A DNA stretch of 64,000 bases from contig JAVIAB010000159.1 in NCBI GenBank assembly GCA_032433765.1, forward strand, positions 60,503,543 to 60,567,542. Direction: 5' to 3'. How positions within the stretch are numbered: the stretch's first letter is position 1; each line of letters starts with the position of its first letter. Source of the DNA: Megaustenia siamemsis. Lineage: Eukaryota; Mollusca; Gastropoda; Stylommatophora; Ariophantidae. The notes under the pieces are model-generated. The model was not told the origin of the DNA. It ran no database searches and saw only the letters and a program-made list of their open reading frames with translations. Below are positions 13,001 to 22,647 of the stretch, in pieces. The translations under genes were made by a program, and so were the position numbers.

Positions 13001-16000
13001 AGTGGTAGACTAGATATGGGGATTGCTGTTATAAGTAGTAGAGTATATATAGGGATTGATGTAACAAGTGGTAGAGTAGTTATGGGGATTGCTGTAAGAA
13101 GTGGTATAGTAGGTATGGGGATTGCTGTAACAAGTGGTAGAGTAGATATGGGGATTGCTGTAAGAAGTGGTAGAGTAGATATGTGGATTGTTGTAACAAG
13201 TGGTAGAGTAGATATGGTGATTGCTGTAAGAAGTGGTAGAGAAGATATAATGATTGCAGTAAGAAGTGGTAGAGTAGATATGGGGATTGCTGTAAGAAGT
13301 GGTAGCGTAGATATGGTGATTGCTGTAAGAAGTGGTATAGTAGATATGGGGATTGCCGTAAGAAGAGGTATAATAGGTATGGGGATTGCTGTAACAAGTG
13401 GTAAAGTAGATATGGGGATTGCTGTAACAAGTGTTATAGTAGATATGGGTATTGCTATCATAAGTGGTAGAGTAGATATGGGGATTGCTGTAACAAGTGG
13501 TAGAGTAGATATGGGGATTGATGTAATAAGATGCAGAGTAGATATGGGGATTGCTGTAAGAAGTTGCAGATTAGATATGGGAATTGCTGTAACAAGAGGC
13601 AGATTAGATATGGGGATTGCTGTAAGAAGGGGCAGATTAAATGTGGGGATTGCTGTAACAAGTGGCCGAGTAGATAAAGGGATTGTTTTAAAAAGTGGCA
13701 GATTAGATATGGGGATTGCTGTAACATGTGGTAGAGTAGATATGGGGATTCATGTAAGAAGTGGTAGAGTAGATATGGGGATTGTTGTAACAAGTGACAC
13801 AACTGATATGGGGATTGGTGTAAGATGTGGTAAAGTTAAAATGGGGATTGCTATAAGAAATGGTAGATATGGGGATTACTGTAAGAAATTGCAGAGTAGA
13901 TATGGGGATTGCTGTAAAAAGTTGCAGAGTAGATAAGTTGATTGCTGTAAGATGTGGTAGATTAGATATGGAGATTGCTGTAAGAAGTAGTAGAGCAGAT
14001 ACGTAGATTGTTGCAACAAGTAGTAGGGTAGATATGGGGATTGCTGTAAGAAGTGGTAGAGAAGATATAATGCTTGCTGTAAGAAGTGGTAGAGTAGATA
14101 TGGGGATTGCTGTAAGAAGTGGTAGAGTAGATATGGGGATTGCTGTAAGAAGTGGTAGAGTAGATATGTGGATTGTTGTAACAAGTGGTAGGGTAGATAT
14201 GGTGATTGCAGTAAGAAGTGGTAGAGAAGATATAATGATTGCAGTAAGAAGTGGTAGAGTAGATATGGGGATTGCTGTAAGAAGTGATAGCGTAGATATG
14301 GTGATTGCTGTAAGAAGTGGTAGAGTAGATATGTGGATTGTTGCAACAAGTGGTAGGGTAGATACGGGGATTGCTGTAAGAAGTGGTAGAGTAGATATGG
14401 GGATTGCTGTAAGAAGTGGTAGAGTAGATATGTGGATTGTTGTAAGAAGTGGTAGAGTAGATATGTGTATTGCTGTAAGAAGTTGCAGAGTAGATATGGG
14501 GATTGCTGTAAGAAGTTGCAAAATAGATATGGGGATTGCTGTAAGAAGCGGTATAGTAGATATGGGGGTTGTTGTAACAAGTGGCAGAGTAGATATGGGG
14601 ATTGCTGTAATAAGTGGTAGAGTTAAAATGGGGATTGCTGTAAGAAGTGATAGAGTAGATATGAGGATTGCTGTAACAAGTGGTAGAGTAGATATGGAAA
14701 TTGCTGTATCAAGTTGCAGAGTAGATATTGTGATTGCTGTAGCAAGAGGTACAACTGATATGGGGATTAATGTAACAAGCTGCAGAGTAGATATCGGGAT
14801 TGCTGTAAGAAGTGGCAGAGTAGATATGGGGATTGCTGTAAGAAGTGGCACAACAGATATGGTGATTGCTGTAAGAGGTGGCAGAGTTGATTTGGGGATT
14901 GCTGTAAGAGGTGGCACAAATGATATGGGGATTGTTGTAAGAAGTGGCACAACTAATATGGGGATTTGCTGTAAGAGGTGGCACAAATGATATGGGGATT
15001 GCTGTAAGAAGTTGCACAGTAGATATGTGGATTGCTGTAAGAAGTGGCACAAATGATATGGGGATTGCTGTAAGAAGTGGCACAACCGATATGAGGATTG
15101 CTGTAAGAAGTGGTAGAGTAGATATGGGTATTTTTGTAACAAGTGGTAGAGTACATATAGTAAATGCTGTAACAAGTAGCAGATTAGATATGGGGATTTC
15201 TGTAACACGTGGCAGAGTAGATATGGGGATTGATATAACAAGTGGTAGACTAGATATGGGGATTGCTGTTATAAGTAGTACAGTATATATAGGGATTGAT
15301 GTAACAAGTGGTAGAGTAGTTATATGGGATTGCTGTAAGAAGTGGTATAGTAGGTATGGGGATTGCTGTAACAAGTGGTAGAGTAGATATGGGGATTACT
15401 GTAAAAAGTTGCAGAGTAGATATGGGGATTGCTGTAACAAGTGGTAGAGAATATATGGGTATTGCTCAAACAAGTGGTAGAGTAGATATGGTGATTGGTG
15501 TAACAAGTGGTAGAGTAGATATAGGGATTGCTGTTATAATTGGTAGAGTAAATATGGGGATTGCTGTAAGAAGTGATAGAGTAGATATGTGGATTGTTGT
15601 AACAATTGGTAGAGTAGATATGGGGATTGCTGTAGCAAATCGTAGAGTAGATAAGGGGATTGCTGCAACAAGTTGTCCAACTGATATGTGGATTGGTGTA
15701 ACAAGCTTCACAGTTGATATGGGGATTGCGATAACAAGTGGTAGAGTAGATATGGGGATTGCTGTAAGATGTGGCACAGTAGGTATGGGATTTTCTGTAA
15801 CAAGTGTTAGAGTAGATATGGGGATTGCTGTTATAAGTTGTAGAGTAGATATGGGGATTGATGTAACAAGTGGTTGAGTAGATATGGGGATTGCTGTAAG
15901 AAGTGGTAGAGTAGATATGGGGATTGCTGCAACAAGTATTAGAGTAGATATGGGAATTGCTGTAACAAATGGAAGAGTAGATATGGTGATTGCTGTAACA

Positions 16001-17231
16001 AGTGGTAGAGCAGATATGGGTACTGTTGTAACAAGTGGCAGAGTAGATATGGGAATTGCTGTAACAAGTGACAGAGTAGATATGGGTATTGCTGTAACAA
16101 TTGGCAGAGTAGATATGGGGATTGCTGTAACAAGTGGCAGAGTAGATATGTGGATTGTTGTACCAAATGGTAGGTTAGATATGGGGATTGCTGTAAGAAT
16201 TATTAGAGTAGATATGTGGATTGTTGTAACAAGTGGTAGAGTAGTTATGGGGATTGTTGTAAGAAGTGGTAGAGTAGATATGTGGATTGTTATAACAAAT
16301 GGTAAGGTAGATATGGGGATTGCTGTAAGAAGTGGAAGAGTAGATATGTGGATTGTTGTAACAAGTGGTATTGCTTTAAGAAGTTGCAGATTAGACATGG
16401 GGATTGCTGTAAGAAGTTGCAGAGTAGATATAGGGATTGCTGTAAGAAGTGGTAGAGTAGATATGGGGATTTATGTAACAAGTGGTAGAGTACATATGGT
16501 AAATGCTTAACAAGTAGCAGAGTAGATATGGGGATTTCTGTAACACGTGGCAGAGTAGATATGAGGATTGCTGTAACAAGTGTTAGAGTAGATATGGGTA
16601 TTGCTGTTATTAGTGGTATAGTAGATATGGGGATTGATATAACAAATGGTAGAGTAGATTTGGGAATTGCTGTTATAAGTAGTAGAGTAGATATGGGGAT
16701 TGATATAACAAATGGTAGAGTAGATATGGGTATTGCTGTTATAAGTAGTAAAGTAGATATGGGGATTGATATAACAAATGGTAGAGTAGATATGGGGATT
16801 GCTGTTATAAGTAGTAGTGTAGATATGGGGATTACTGTAAGAATTGGTATAGTAGATATGGGGATTGCTGTAACAAGTTTCCCATCTGATATGTGGAATT
16901 GTGTAACAAGCTGCAGAGTTGATATGGGGATTGCGGTAACAAGTGGTAGAATAGATATGGGGATTGCTGTAAGAAGGGGCACAGTAGGTATGGGGATTTC
17001 TGTAACAAGTGTTAGAGTAGATATGGGGATTGCTGTCATAAGTGGTAGAGTCGATTTGGGGATTGATGTTACAAGTGGTAGAGTAGATTTGGGGATTGCT
17101 GTTATAAGTAGTAGAGTATATATGGGGATTGATGTAACAAGTGGTAGAGTAGATATGGGGATTGCTGTAAGAAGTGGTATAGTAGGTATGGGGATTGCTG
17201 TAACAAGTGGTAAAGTAGATATGGGGATTGC
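4070..17231. repeat. 33-bp satellite, main array (about 400 units)
   Basis: A 13.2 kb array of 33-bp units reads MGIAVRSGRVD on the plus strand and, on the minus strand, STLPLLTAIPI, LLYHFLQQSPY and IYSTTSYSNPH in the three frames. Units of two types (GRVEIGIAVRS and GTSDIGIAVRS) alternate in the left part, giving a 66-bp higher-order repeat. Further right, segments of hundreds of bases to more than 4 kb are duplicated (see findings). Four of six frames lack stops simply because the unit does; no codon bias, start context or splice pattern marks a gene. The array is broken at its right end by the viral insertion and resumes in phase after it. Confidence 0.96.
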
Positions 17232-17431
17232 ATATTATTTTCTTTACTAATGTTTGGAAAGGAATAATATATTTCTAAATTAATTAATGCAATCTCATAG
17301 TGTTTATCTGTTTCTAATTCTAATGGAGGATTAAATGTAGTATTAAAATTAGTTTTATTATTAGAGACAATAATTTGAGTTGACCATTTATGTCTTGTAT
17401 TTTTTTCAATTTGTTTTAAAAGTTCTTCCAT
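17232..17431 (-). pseudogene. Truncated small viral-element gene, unrecognised
   Basis: The gene opens with a methionine at 17431 and reads about 66 residues before running into satellite sequence at 17231. The start is lysine- and glutamate-rich (EELLKQIEKNTRHKW), followed by STQIIVSNNKTNF and a YEIALINLEIYYSFPNI segment of beta-strand character. I cannot assign a function. Its place directly downstream of the packaging ATPase in a capsid-gene cluster suggests a structural or assembly role, which is inference. The 3' part is missing: the reading frame continues into the satellite, producing a fused tail that is not part of the original protein. Confidence 0.6.
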
Positions 17432-17487
17432 TTCTTTAAATTTAATTTGATTTTTTAAGCTATATAAAATGTGTCTAATTTATATCT

Positions 17488-18222
17488 TTATTTACCATTG
17501 GAATTTTCGCTAGAGTTATCAATGACTAAATAGCCATATGGTTGTTCCCAACAAAGTTTACATAATTTTTTGAATTCTTCTATTGGCATATCAGTACTTG
17601 CGCGATCATTATAAATATGATTAAGATTTTTTGCATCTTGTTTGAATAGACAAATAAAATTATCATTTTCTGTTATTGTCTGTCTTAGTAATTTAAAATA
17701 ATTTTGTGCTAAGTAAAAACAATCAACATTACTATGTCTTCCTCTGACATAATAATCTTCACATTTGTTTTGTTTTTCTAATAAAAGATCATCAAAAATC
17801 ATTAAGTTTTTATCTGAAGATTTAAGATTTTTTGGATCTGGATCTTCATTTGCGTTTTCATAAAACATTTGATTGGTGAATTGGAAGAATATTTTTTACT
17901 TGCTTCTTGTAGAATTTCTTGAGGTGATACTCCCTTTCCAATAATATAGTCTTTATTTTTAAATAATTGATGTAAAATTTCTTTTGGTAATTTTTGTTCA
18001 AATCCTATTTTAATTATTTTATATTCTGGTTGAAAAAGAGATTTTCCAAATACTTGAAGATTGTCATAATCTAAGAAATCCTTTAGAAGGAGATTTAATA
18101 GTAAATTAGTTTTTCCACAACCTGATTTATCCAACAATTAATCCTCTAATACTATTTGGTAGCAATGGGTTATTATGTCTATTTGATAAGTTTTCATTCC
18201 ATGAAAATTCTTCTATAGACAT
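17488..18222 (-). pseudogene. Viral genome-packaging ATPase (A32/FtsK-HerA type), broken
   Basis: This is the P-loop ATPase that pumps DNA into capsids in Polintons and related viruses. The likely start is the ATG at 18222. A Walker A motif with core SGCGKTN lies near 18095-18130, and a Walker B-like strand (LMIFDDLL) near 17790. It is followed by the RGRHSNVDCFYLAQNY segment, the conserved region after Walker B in this family, and a C-terminal GYLVIDNSS strand. At least two single-base frameshifts break it: one inside Walker A at about 18129, the other in an adenine run near 17895. It is therefore non-functional as it stands. It lies between the capsid-like gene and the truncated gene, the usual neighbourhood for this enzyme. 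Confidence 0.85.
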
Positions 18223-18286
18223 TTTATTATACATTTTTTTAGAATCACTGAAAAATATTATAGTATATAAAAAGTATTCATTTTAA

Positions 18287-19582
18287 TTAACTAATATCAA
18301 CAGCCATCTTATTTCCATCTGATTGAAATTTTAAAATGATATCAGAAATAACCACAGCATGAGCTTCTGTTTCTGCAGGAACTTTTTTTTTATTAAATGT
18401 GGCTTTTATTTGAATATCCGTAGTACTATATTTTAATCGTTCCCTTTGTTTGCTTACATCCAAAACGAATAAAGGATATAAATCTTTGTATTGTTTAGGA
18501 GATACTTCCCAACCAAACAATGAATCATCTATCATTAAAAATTTAGATTGAAAATCAGCAGCATCTCCATAAACTCTTGAAAACTTTTGATTAGGAATTG
18601 ATAATTCGTAATCTACTTCTGGATATCTTCTAGAATTTACTGTTACAAAAATGTTTTTTAAATCTACATTATCAAACGCTGATGTATTCATATCTTGATC
18701 TGATTTTGTTTTTGTCTGAAAAGCTAAAATAATCCATCTTGGTTTCTCTGATGAAGCTTTAGTAGATAATTTCCATGAGAAATTTGTAGTTTCAGGAACA
18801 GAAATACTATCACTTTGTCTACTTCTATATCCAACAGTTAATGATATTTTATTCTCAATAATTTTATATAAATTTTCATTTTGTTCTAGAACAGGTTCAG
18901 CGTGTGGTATATACCATGATAATTTTTTAAAAATAATTTTTCCTTCTGCTGATGTAGCACTTTTAAAAATAGCATCATCGTCATTTGATTTTCTATACAA
19001 TGTGAGTTGATGTTTAAAGCCGTAATCTATTTTATTATAATCTTCTGCAAAACCAAATATATGTTTTAAAGGAACGCAAAAACTAAATGTGCCTTTTGTT
19101 TCTTGTTCTTCAATAAATATATTATGTCTCACTGAGAATCCATGATTAGTTTTTTCATCCGCATTATCTGATGAATCTTTAGACCATATACAATTCAAAG
19201 CTATTGAATCATAGTTTTCAGAATATTTTAAAGTTATTAACATTGTTGTTACTTGTCCTGGAAAATTAACACTTTCAATTTCTTGTCCAGACAGAACGTA
19301 TTTTATATTTTCAAACATGTGCATTAAACCATTATTACATAATGCCATTTTATCAGCTTCAACAAATGAAGTACCATCTTTTTTTACAAGTATTCCTTCA
19401 ATTTGCAGATAACTTTCACTAGGATGTGTAAACAGATCTTGTGTTTCAACAACTATTCTGATTTCACCTCCATTATTTAAATTAGTTGTACCTGATACTG
19501 GACCATATTCATGAAATTCATATCGTTCTATGCTTTCATCTAATTTTAAGGTTTCTTGAATTTGTAAAATTTCTTCAGTCAT
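18287..19582 (-). CDS. Probable viral major capsid-like protein, intact
   Basis: An uninterrupted 431-codon frame starts at ATG 19582, four bases beyond the stop of the preceding gene. It is rich in predicted beta-strand segments, with an N-terminal YEFHEYGPVSGT motif, a HPSESYLQIEG strand and a central FSFCVPLKHIFGF segment. A late FSRVYGDAADF motif precedes a C-terminal strand ending FQSDGNKMAVDIS. I recognise this as a family repeatedly found beside A32-type ATPases in Polinton-like insertions of animal genomes. The double jelly-roll capsid assignment is inferred from context and strand pattern, not proven here. At 431 residues it is shorter than classical Polinton capsid proteins. It is the only gene of the element without a stop or frameshift. 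Confidence 0.65.
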   Translation of the reverse strand: MTEEILQIQETLKLDESIERYEFHEYGPVSGTTNLNNGGEIRIVVETQDLFTHPSESYLQIEGILVKKDGTSFVEADKMALCNNGLMHMFENIKYVLSGQEIESVNFPGQVTTMLITLKYSENYDSIALNCIWSKDSSDNADEKTNHGFSVRHNIFIEEQETKGTFSFCVPLKHIFGFAEDYNKIDYGFKHQLTLYRKSNDDDAIFKSATSAEGKIIFKKLSWYIPHAEPVLEQNENLYKIIENKISLTVGYRSRQSDSISVPETTNFSWKLSTKASSEKPRWIILAFQTKTKSDQDMNTSAFDNVDLKNIFVTVNSRRYPEVDYELSIPNQKFSRVYGDAADFQSKFLMIDDSLFGWEVSPKQYKDLYPLFVLDVSKQRERLKYSTTDIQIKATFNKKKVPAETEAHAVVISDIILKFQSDGNKMAVDIS

Positions 19583-19586
19583 TTTA

Positions 19587-20443
19587 TTAAAGGTATAAAA
19601 TGTCGTTATCGCTAACAGGTTGTGTTGTAAATCTTATCCTTTTAATGTAATAAAAATCATGAATTTTAATAGGACTTAATTCAATTGTTTTATTTTCTAC
19701 TTGGGTTACTTCTAATCTGGATGTGATCAATTTTATTCCATATTTTTTACCATCTTCTTTTACCAATACAATTTTAAAATCAAAAATAGGATTAGCTAAT
19801 AAACCAGATCTTGGTGGTTGATGTTTAACTTTCATTTGTGATCCTGGTAGAATTTCTTTAAACTGTTCGTGTGCAATCATAATTTTACCTTCAATGATTA
19901 TTGTACTACCAACAGGAGGATCATTAATAACCACTTTATCGTCCTCAAATTCTGTATTAAATTCAAGATGGGTTTCTCTGTTTGCGCGTGAACTAATGAA
20001 ATAATTTGCAATCTCTCTTTGTATTAAAACCGCTTGACCTTGAGAAGATAAAGGAATAAAACTTCCAATTATTTTACCAGAATTAAATATTTTTAATATG
20101 GTATGACCACCTCCTTTGGTTGAGACTTGAGTATATTTTAATTGAATATATATATATCCCAATCATATTTTGTTGGTAAAGGAATCCACAAATTATTTGT
20201 TGATACAAACATTAAAGGTTTTCCTACTAATCCACACTTATCTAATTCACTACTGGGTGGTATCATAGTTCTGACATAAATACCGTTTTCATTTAATTTA
20301 AAACAATACAAAACATCTTTATTACCAATCCTATCAAATCCTTCAACATTTTCTCAGTCATCTAAATTAGTAGCATAGTTTCTCAGAGGTTGAATTGTTG
20401 TTATAGATTCATCATCCATTAAACCAAATTTATCTACAGGCAT
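19587..20443 (-). pseudogene. Tandem paralogue 1 of unrecognised viral-element protein
   Basis: The first copy from the left of a three-gene tandem family, about 285 codons from ATG 20443. It begins MPVDKFG, has a WIPLPTKYDWDI segment in the middle, then a glycine-turn region (SGKIIGSF), the shared PPVGSTIIIEG strand, and a C-terminus ending TTQPVSDNDILYL. All three copies share this layout and look beta-rich; I do not recognise the family. One nonsense codon (TGA, about 20354-20356) and a frameshift in a TA-dinucleotide run near 20150 break it. The start lies two bases from the stop of paralogue 2, the compact spacing typical of viral gene blocks. A minor capsid role is possible but unsupported by any motif I can name. 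Confidence 0.7.
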
Positions 20444-20444
20444 T

Positions 20445-21211
20445 TTATAAGTATTTAATTTCATTATCACTAACAGTTTGAGTTGTTAATCTTATACGAC
20501 AAATAAAATAGAAATCATGAAGTTTAATAGGACTCAATCCAATTGTTTTGTTTTCTACTTGTTTTATTTTTATTCCGGGTGAAATAAATCTGGTTCCATA
20601 TTTTAAGTTTTCTTCTTTAATTATTATTATTTTAAAATCCAAATTTAAATTACTAGTATTTTCTATTAGTAATCCTGGTAATATTTCTTTGTCTTCGTCT
20701 ATAAAAAAATGTGTTCCTTCAATTATAATTGTAGAACCAATAGATGGATTATTAATAACATCAGTAGGTTGTCCTGGTATGGTTTTAAATTCAAAATGGC
20801 CTTCCTTTTCGAGAGTGCCAACGTAATATGTTCTATTTTCTAAAATTAAAAATGGATTAGCTATTAGGTCACTCTCGGGTAGAGAAACATAATTTCCTAT
20901 TATTATTCCATAATTATTTATTGATATTATCTTCCCATTTTGTGAAAACGTATATGGTGTTATATTAATATCTATATCCCAATCATATTTTACAGGTATT
21001 GGGATATATTTTTCCCCCTCATATACAAATGTTAAAGGTTTATCTATAATACCATCATTATTCAATACTTCTGTTCTAACATAAATACGATTTTTATTTA
21101 ACCTAAAACAATATAACCCATCCTTTTATCCTTCTTTATCAAAATCTTGAACATTTTCTAAATCATCTAGATTTATAGCATAATTTCTTAGGGGTAGAAT
21201 TGTTTTAGACA
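20445..21211 (-). pseudogene. Tandem paralogue 2 of unrecognised viral-element protein
   Basis: The second copy starts at ATG 21211 and runs about 255 codons to a stop at 20445. A single in-frame TAA at 21126-21128 is the only break; from 21065 the frame is open for 206 codons. It shares with the other copies the PIPVKYDWDIDI segment, a PSIGSTIIIEG strand, IKLHDFYFICRIRLTTQ and a C-terminus ending VSDNEIKYL. Its N-terminus (SKTILPLRNYAINLDDLENV) matches an internal N-terminal stretch of paralogue 1. Function unknown. The low number of breaks suggests the insertion is not old, or that the triplication came shortly before integration. Confidence 0.7.
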
Positions 21212-21214
21212 TTT

Positions 21215-21886
21215 TTATAAGTATTTTATTTCAATATCACTAACAGGCTGAGTTGTTAATCTGATACGACAAATGTAATAGAAATCGTGAATTTTAACAA
21301 GATTTATTCCAATTACTGTGTTTTCTACTTGATTTATTTTTATTCCGGGTGTAATAAATCTGATTCCATATTTTTTATTTTCTTCTTTTATTAGTATAAT
21401 TGTAAAATTAAATTTTGAATTGTTAGTACTTTCTATTATTAATCCTGATAATATTTCATTTTTTGCAACTTTACTACGCATCCTTCCTTCAATTATAATT
21501 GTAGAACCAACTGGAGGATTCTTAATATCTTCCATAAGAGATGGATGTTCAGTATTAAATTCAAGATGTGCATCCTTATTCTCTTGTGAAGCAATACAAT
21601 ATTGGTTTTGGTTTTGTATTATTAAAACTGCAATACTTATTAATCCGTTTGCCGGTAGTGAAACCAAACTTCCTATTATTTTTCCTGAATTAGTTATTTT
21701 CATTATGTTGCTAGTTCTTGAAAATGTACTTGGTTTTAATTTAATATCAATATCCCATTCATATTTTGCTGGTATTGGAATCCATTTTTCATCTTCAAAT
21801 ACAAACATTACCAGTTTATTTCTAATATCGGTATTATCTAAAATATGTGTCAAATCATCTTTCATTCCAAATTTATCTACAGGCAA
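21215..21886 (-). pseudogene. Tandem paralogue 3 of unrecognised viral-element protein
   Basis: The third and most upstream copy is open for 223 codons from 21886, with no internal stop. The expected start codon is TTG here: the frame reads xPVDKFGMKDD, matching the MPVDKFG start of paralogue 1, and no in-frame ATG lies upstream before a stop. The stretch of roughly 65 residues that follows in paralogue 1 is missing, and the frame joins directly to the RNKLVMFVFEDEKWIPIP region. It then keeps the SGKIIGSLVSLP, PPVGSTIIIEG, IKIHDFYYICRIR and VSDIEIKYL segments. Start loss plus the internal deletion suggest a defective copy. Confidence 0.65.
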
Positions 21887-21889
21887 TTT

Positions 21890-22647
21890 AAGTAGTAAAA
21901 ATTACAGAAGACAAAGTTTTAATAGGAATTATGAATTGACTTTTTTATGTTTTTGGATATTCAGAATTATTATTTTATTGATTTTTTATGTTTTCATGTT
22001 ATTTTTTTACTTCTATATTTTTGGAGCAATGTGTTTTAAAAAGTGAGTGTCCGAATCCCCTAAATATATATAGTCACCATATTTATGAAGTAAGGCTCAT
22101 GTATGAGCTCGGTTACTATGTGACACCACTTGGATACGGAGCTCATGTCAGATGGGGTCGTAAAGTGCAGAACTACCAGCGTTGGAAGTTTTGCACTTTT
22201 AGCGCTGTGTCTGTATATGAAAACGCAGGTAAAATAAATTAAGATTGCAATGAATTGGGTGCATAAGTAGACCAAAGTTTAAAACAGTGTATTTTTAAAT
22301 TGATCGTTAATATTATAGTTTCAGCGAATTTCCGAATTGATCTGATTATATTTCTGAATTATTATTATTTCATGTTATTATTATATAGATTTTTCACAGT
22401 TGTTAAATACAGGTATATTTAAATTACAAAATAATTCAAACAAATCAATATAAGCGTGTATAGACTTTTTTATTTTATGTTTTATTATAAATCTATATAT
22501 CTATTTATCGATTAAGTAGATAATCGCAAAAAAATAAAAATATAATTTTTTTTTTTATATTTTCGCTGATTGGGGTGGTAATAGCGAAAAAAAATATATA
22601 TTTTAAGAAAATGATGTTGTCTAGAGTCGTCACTTTACTATACTACT
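21890..22647. other. AT-rich terminal region of the viral insertion
   Basis: This is non-coding, strongly AT-rich DNA between the first viral gene and the satellite. A less AT-rich island at about 22080-22250 contains a short palindrome (gctcatgtatgagc) and the imperfect inverted pair aagtgcagaac / gttttgcactt. The last 20 bases, read inward on the minus strand, are AGTAGTATAGTAAAGTGACG, the candidate terminal-repeat end. No matching copy is present at the left border. Confidence 0.55.

Larger units (their letters stand above)
17232..22647 (-). mobile_element. Polinton-like viral insertion in the satellite
   Basis: A 5.4 kb block of non-satellite, AT-rich DNA interrupts the 33-bp array. All its genes lie on the minus strand and are tightly packed: three paralogues, a capsid-like gene, a packaging ATPase and a truncated small gene. 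The satellite word gattgc ends the left flank (17226-17231) and starts the right flank (22648-22653), a 6-bp duplication like that made by Polinton/Maverick integrases. The right end, read inward on the minus strand, begins AGTAGTATAGTAAAGTGACG, and Polinton termini typically begin AG. The left end cuts through a gene and shows no matching inverted repeat, so that side is deleted or truncated. DNA polymerase and integrase genes are absent. Confidence 0.75.

Noticed and set aside
4019..17231. Very long open frames (up to 545 codons) over the 33-bp satellite, on both strands
   Set aside because: A 33-bp unit with no stop in four of six frames makes long frames automatically. Overlapping frames in several phases are equally long, and they carry no domain, signal or codon preference.
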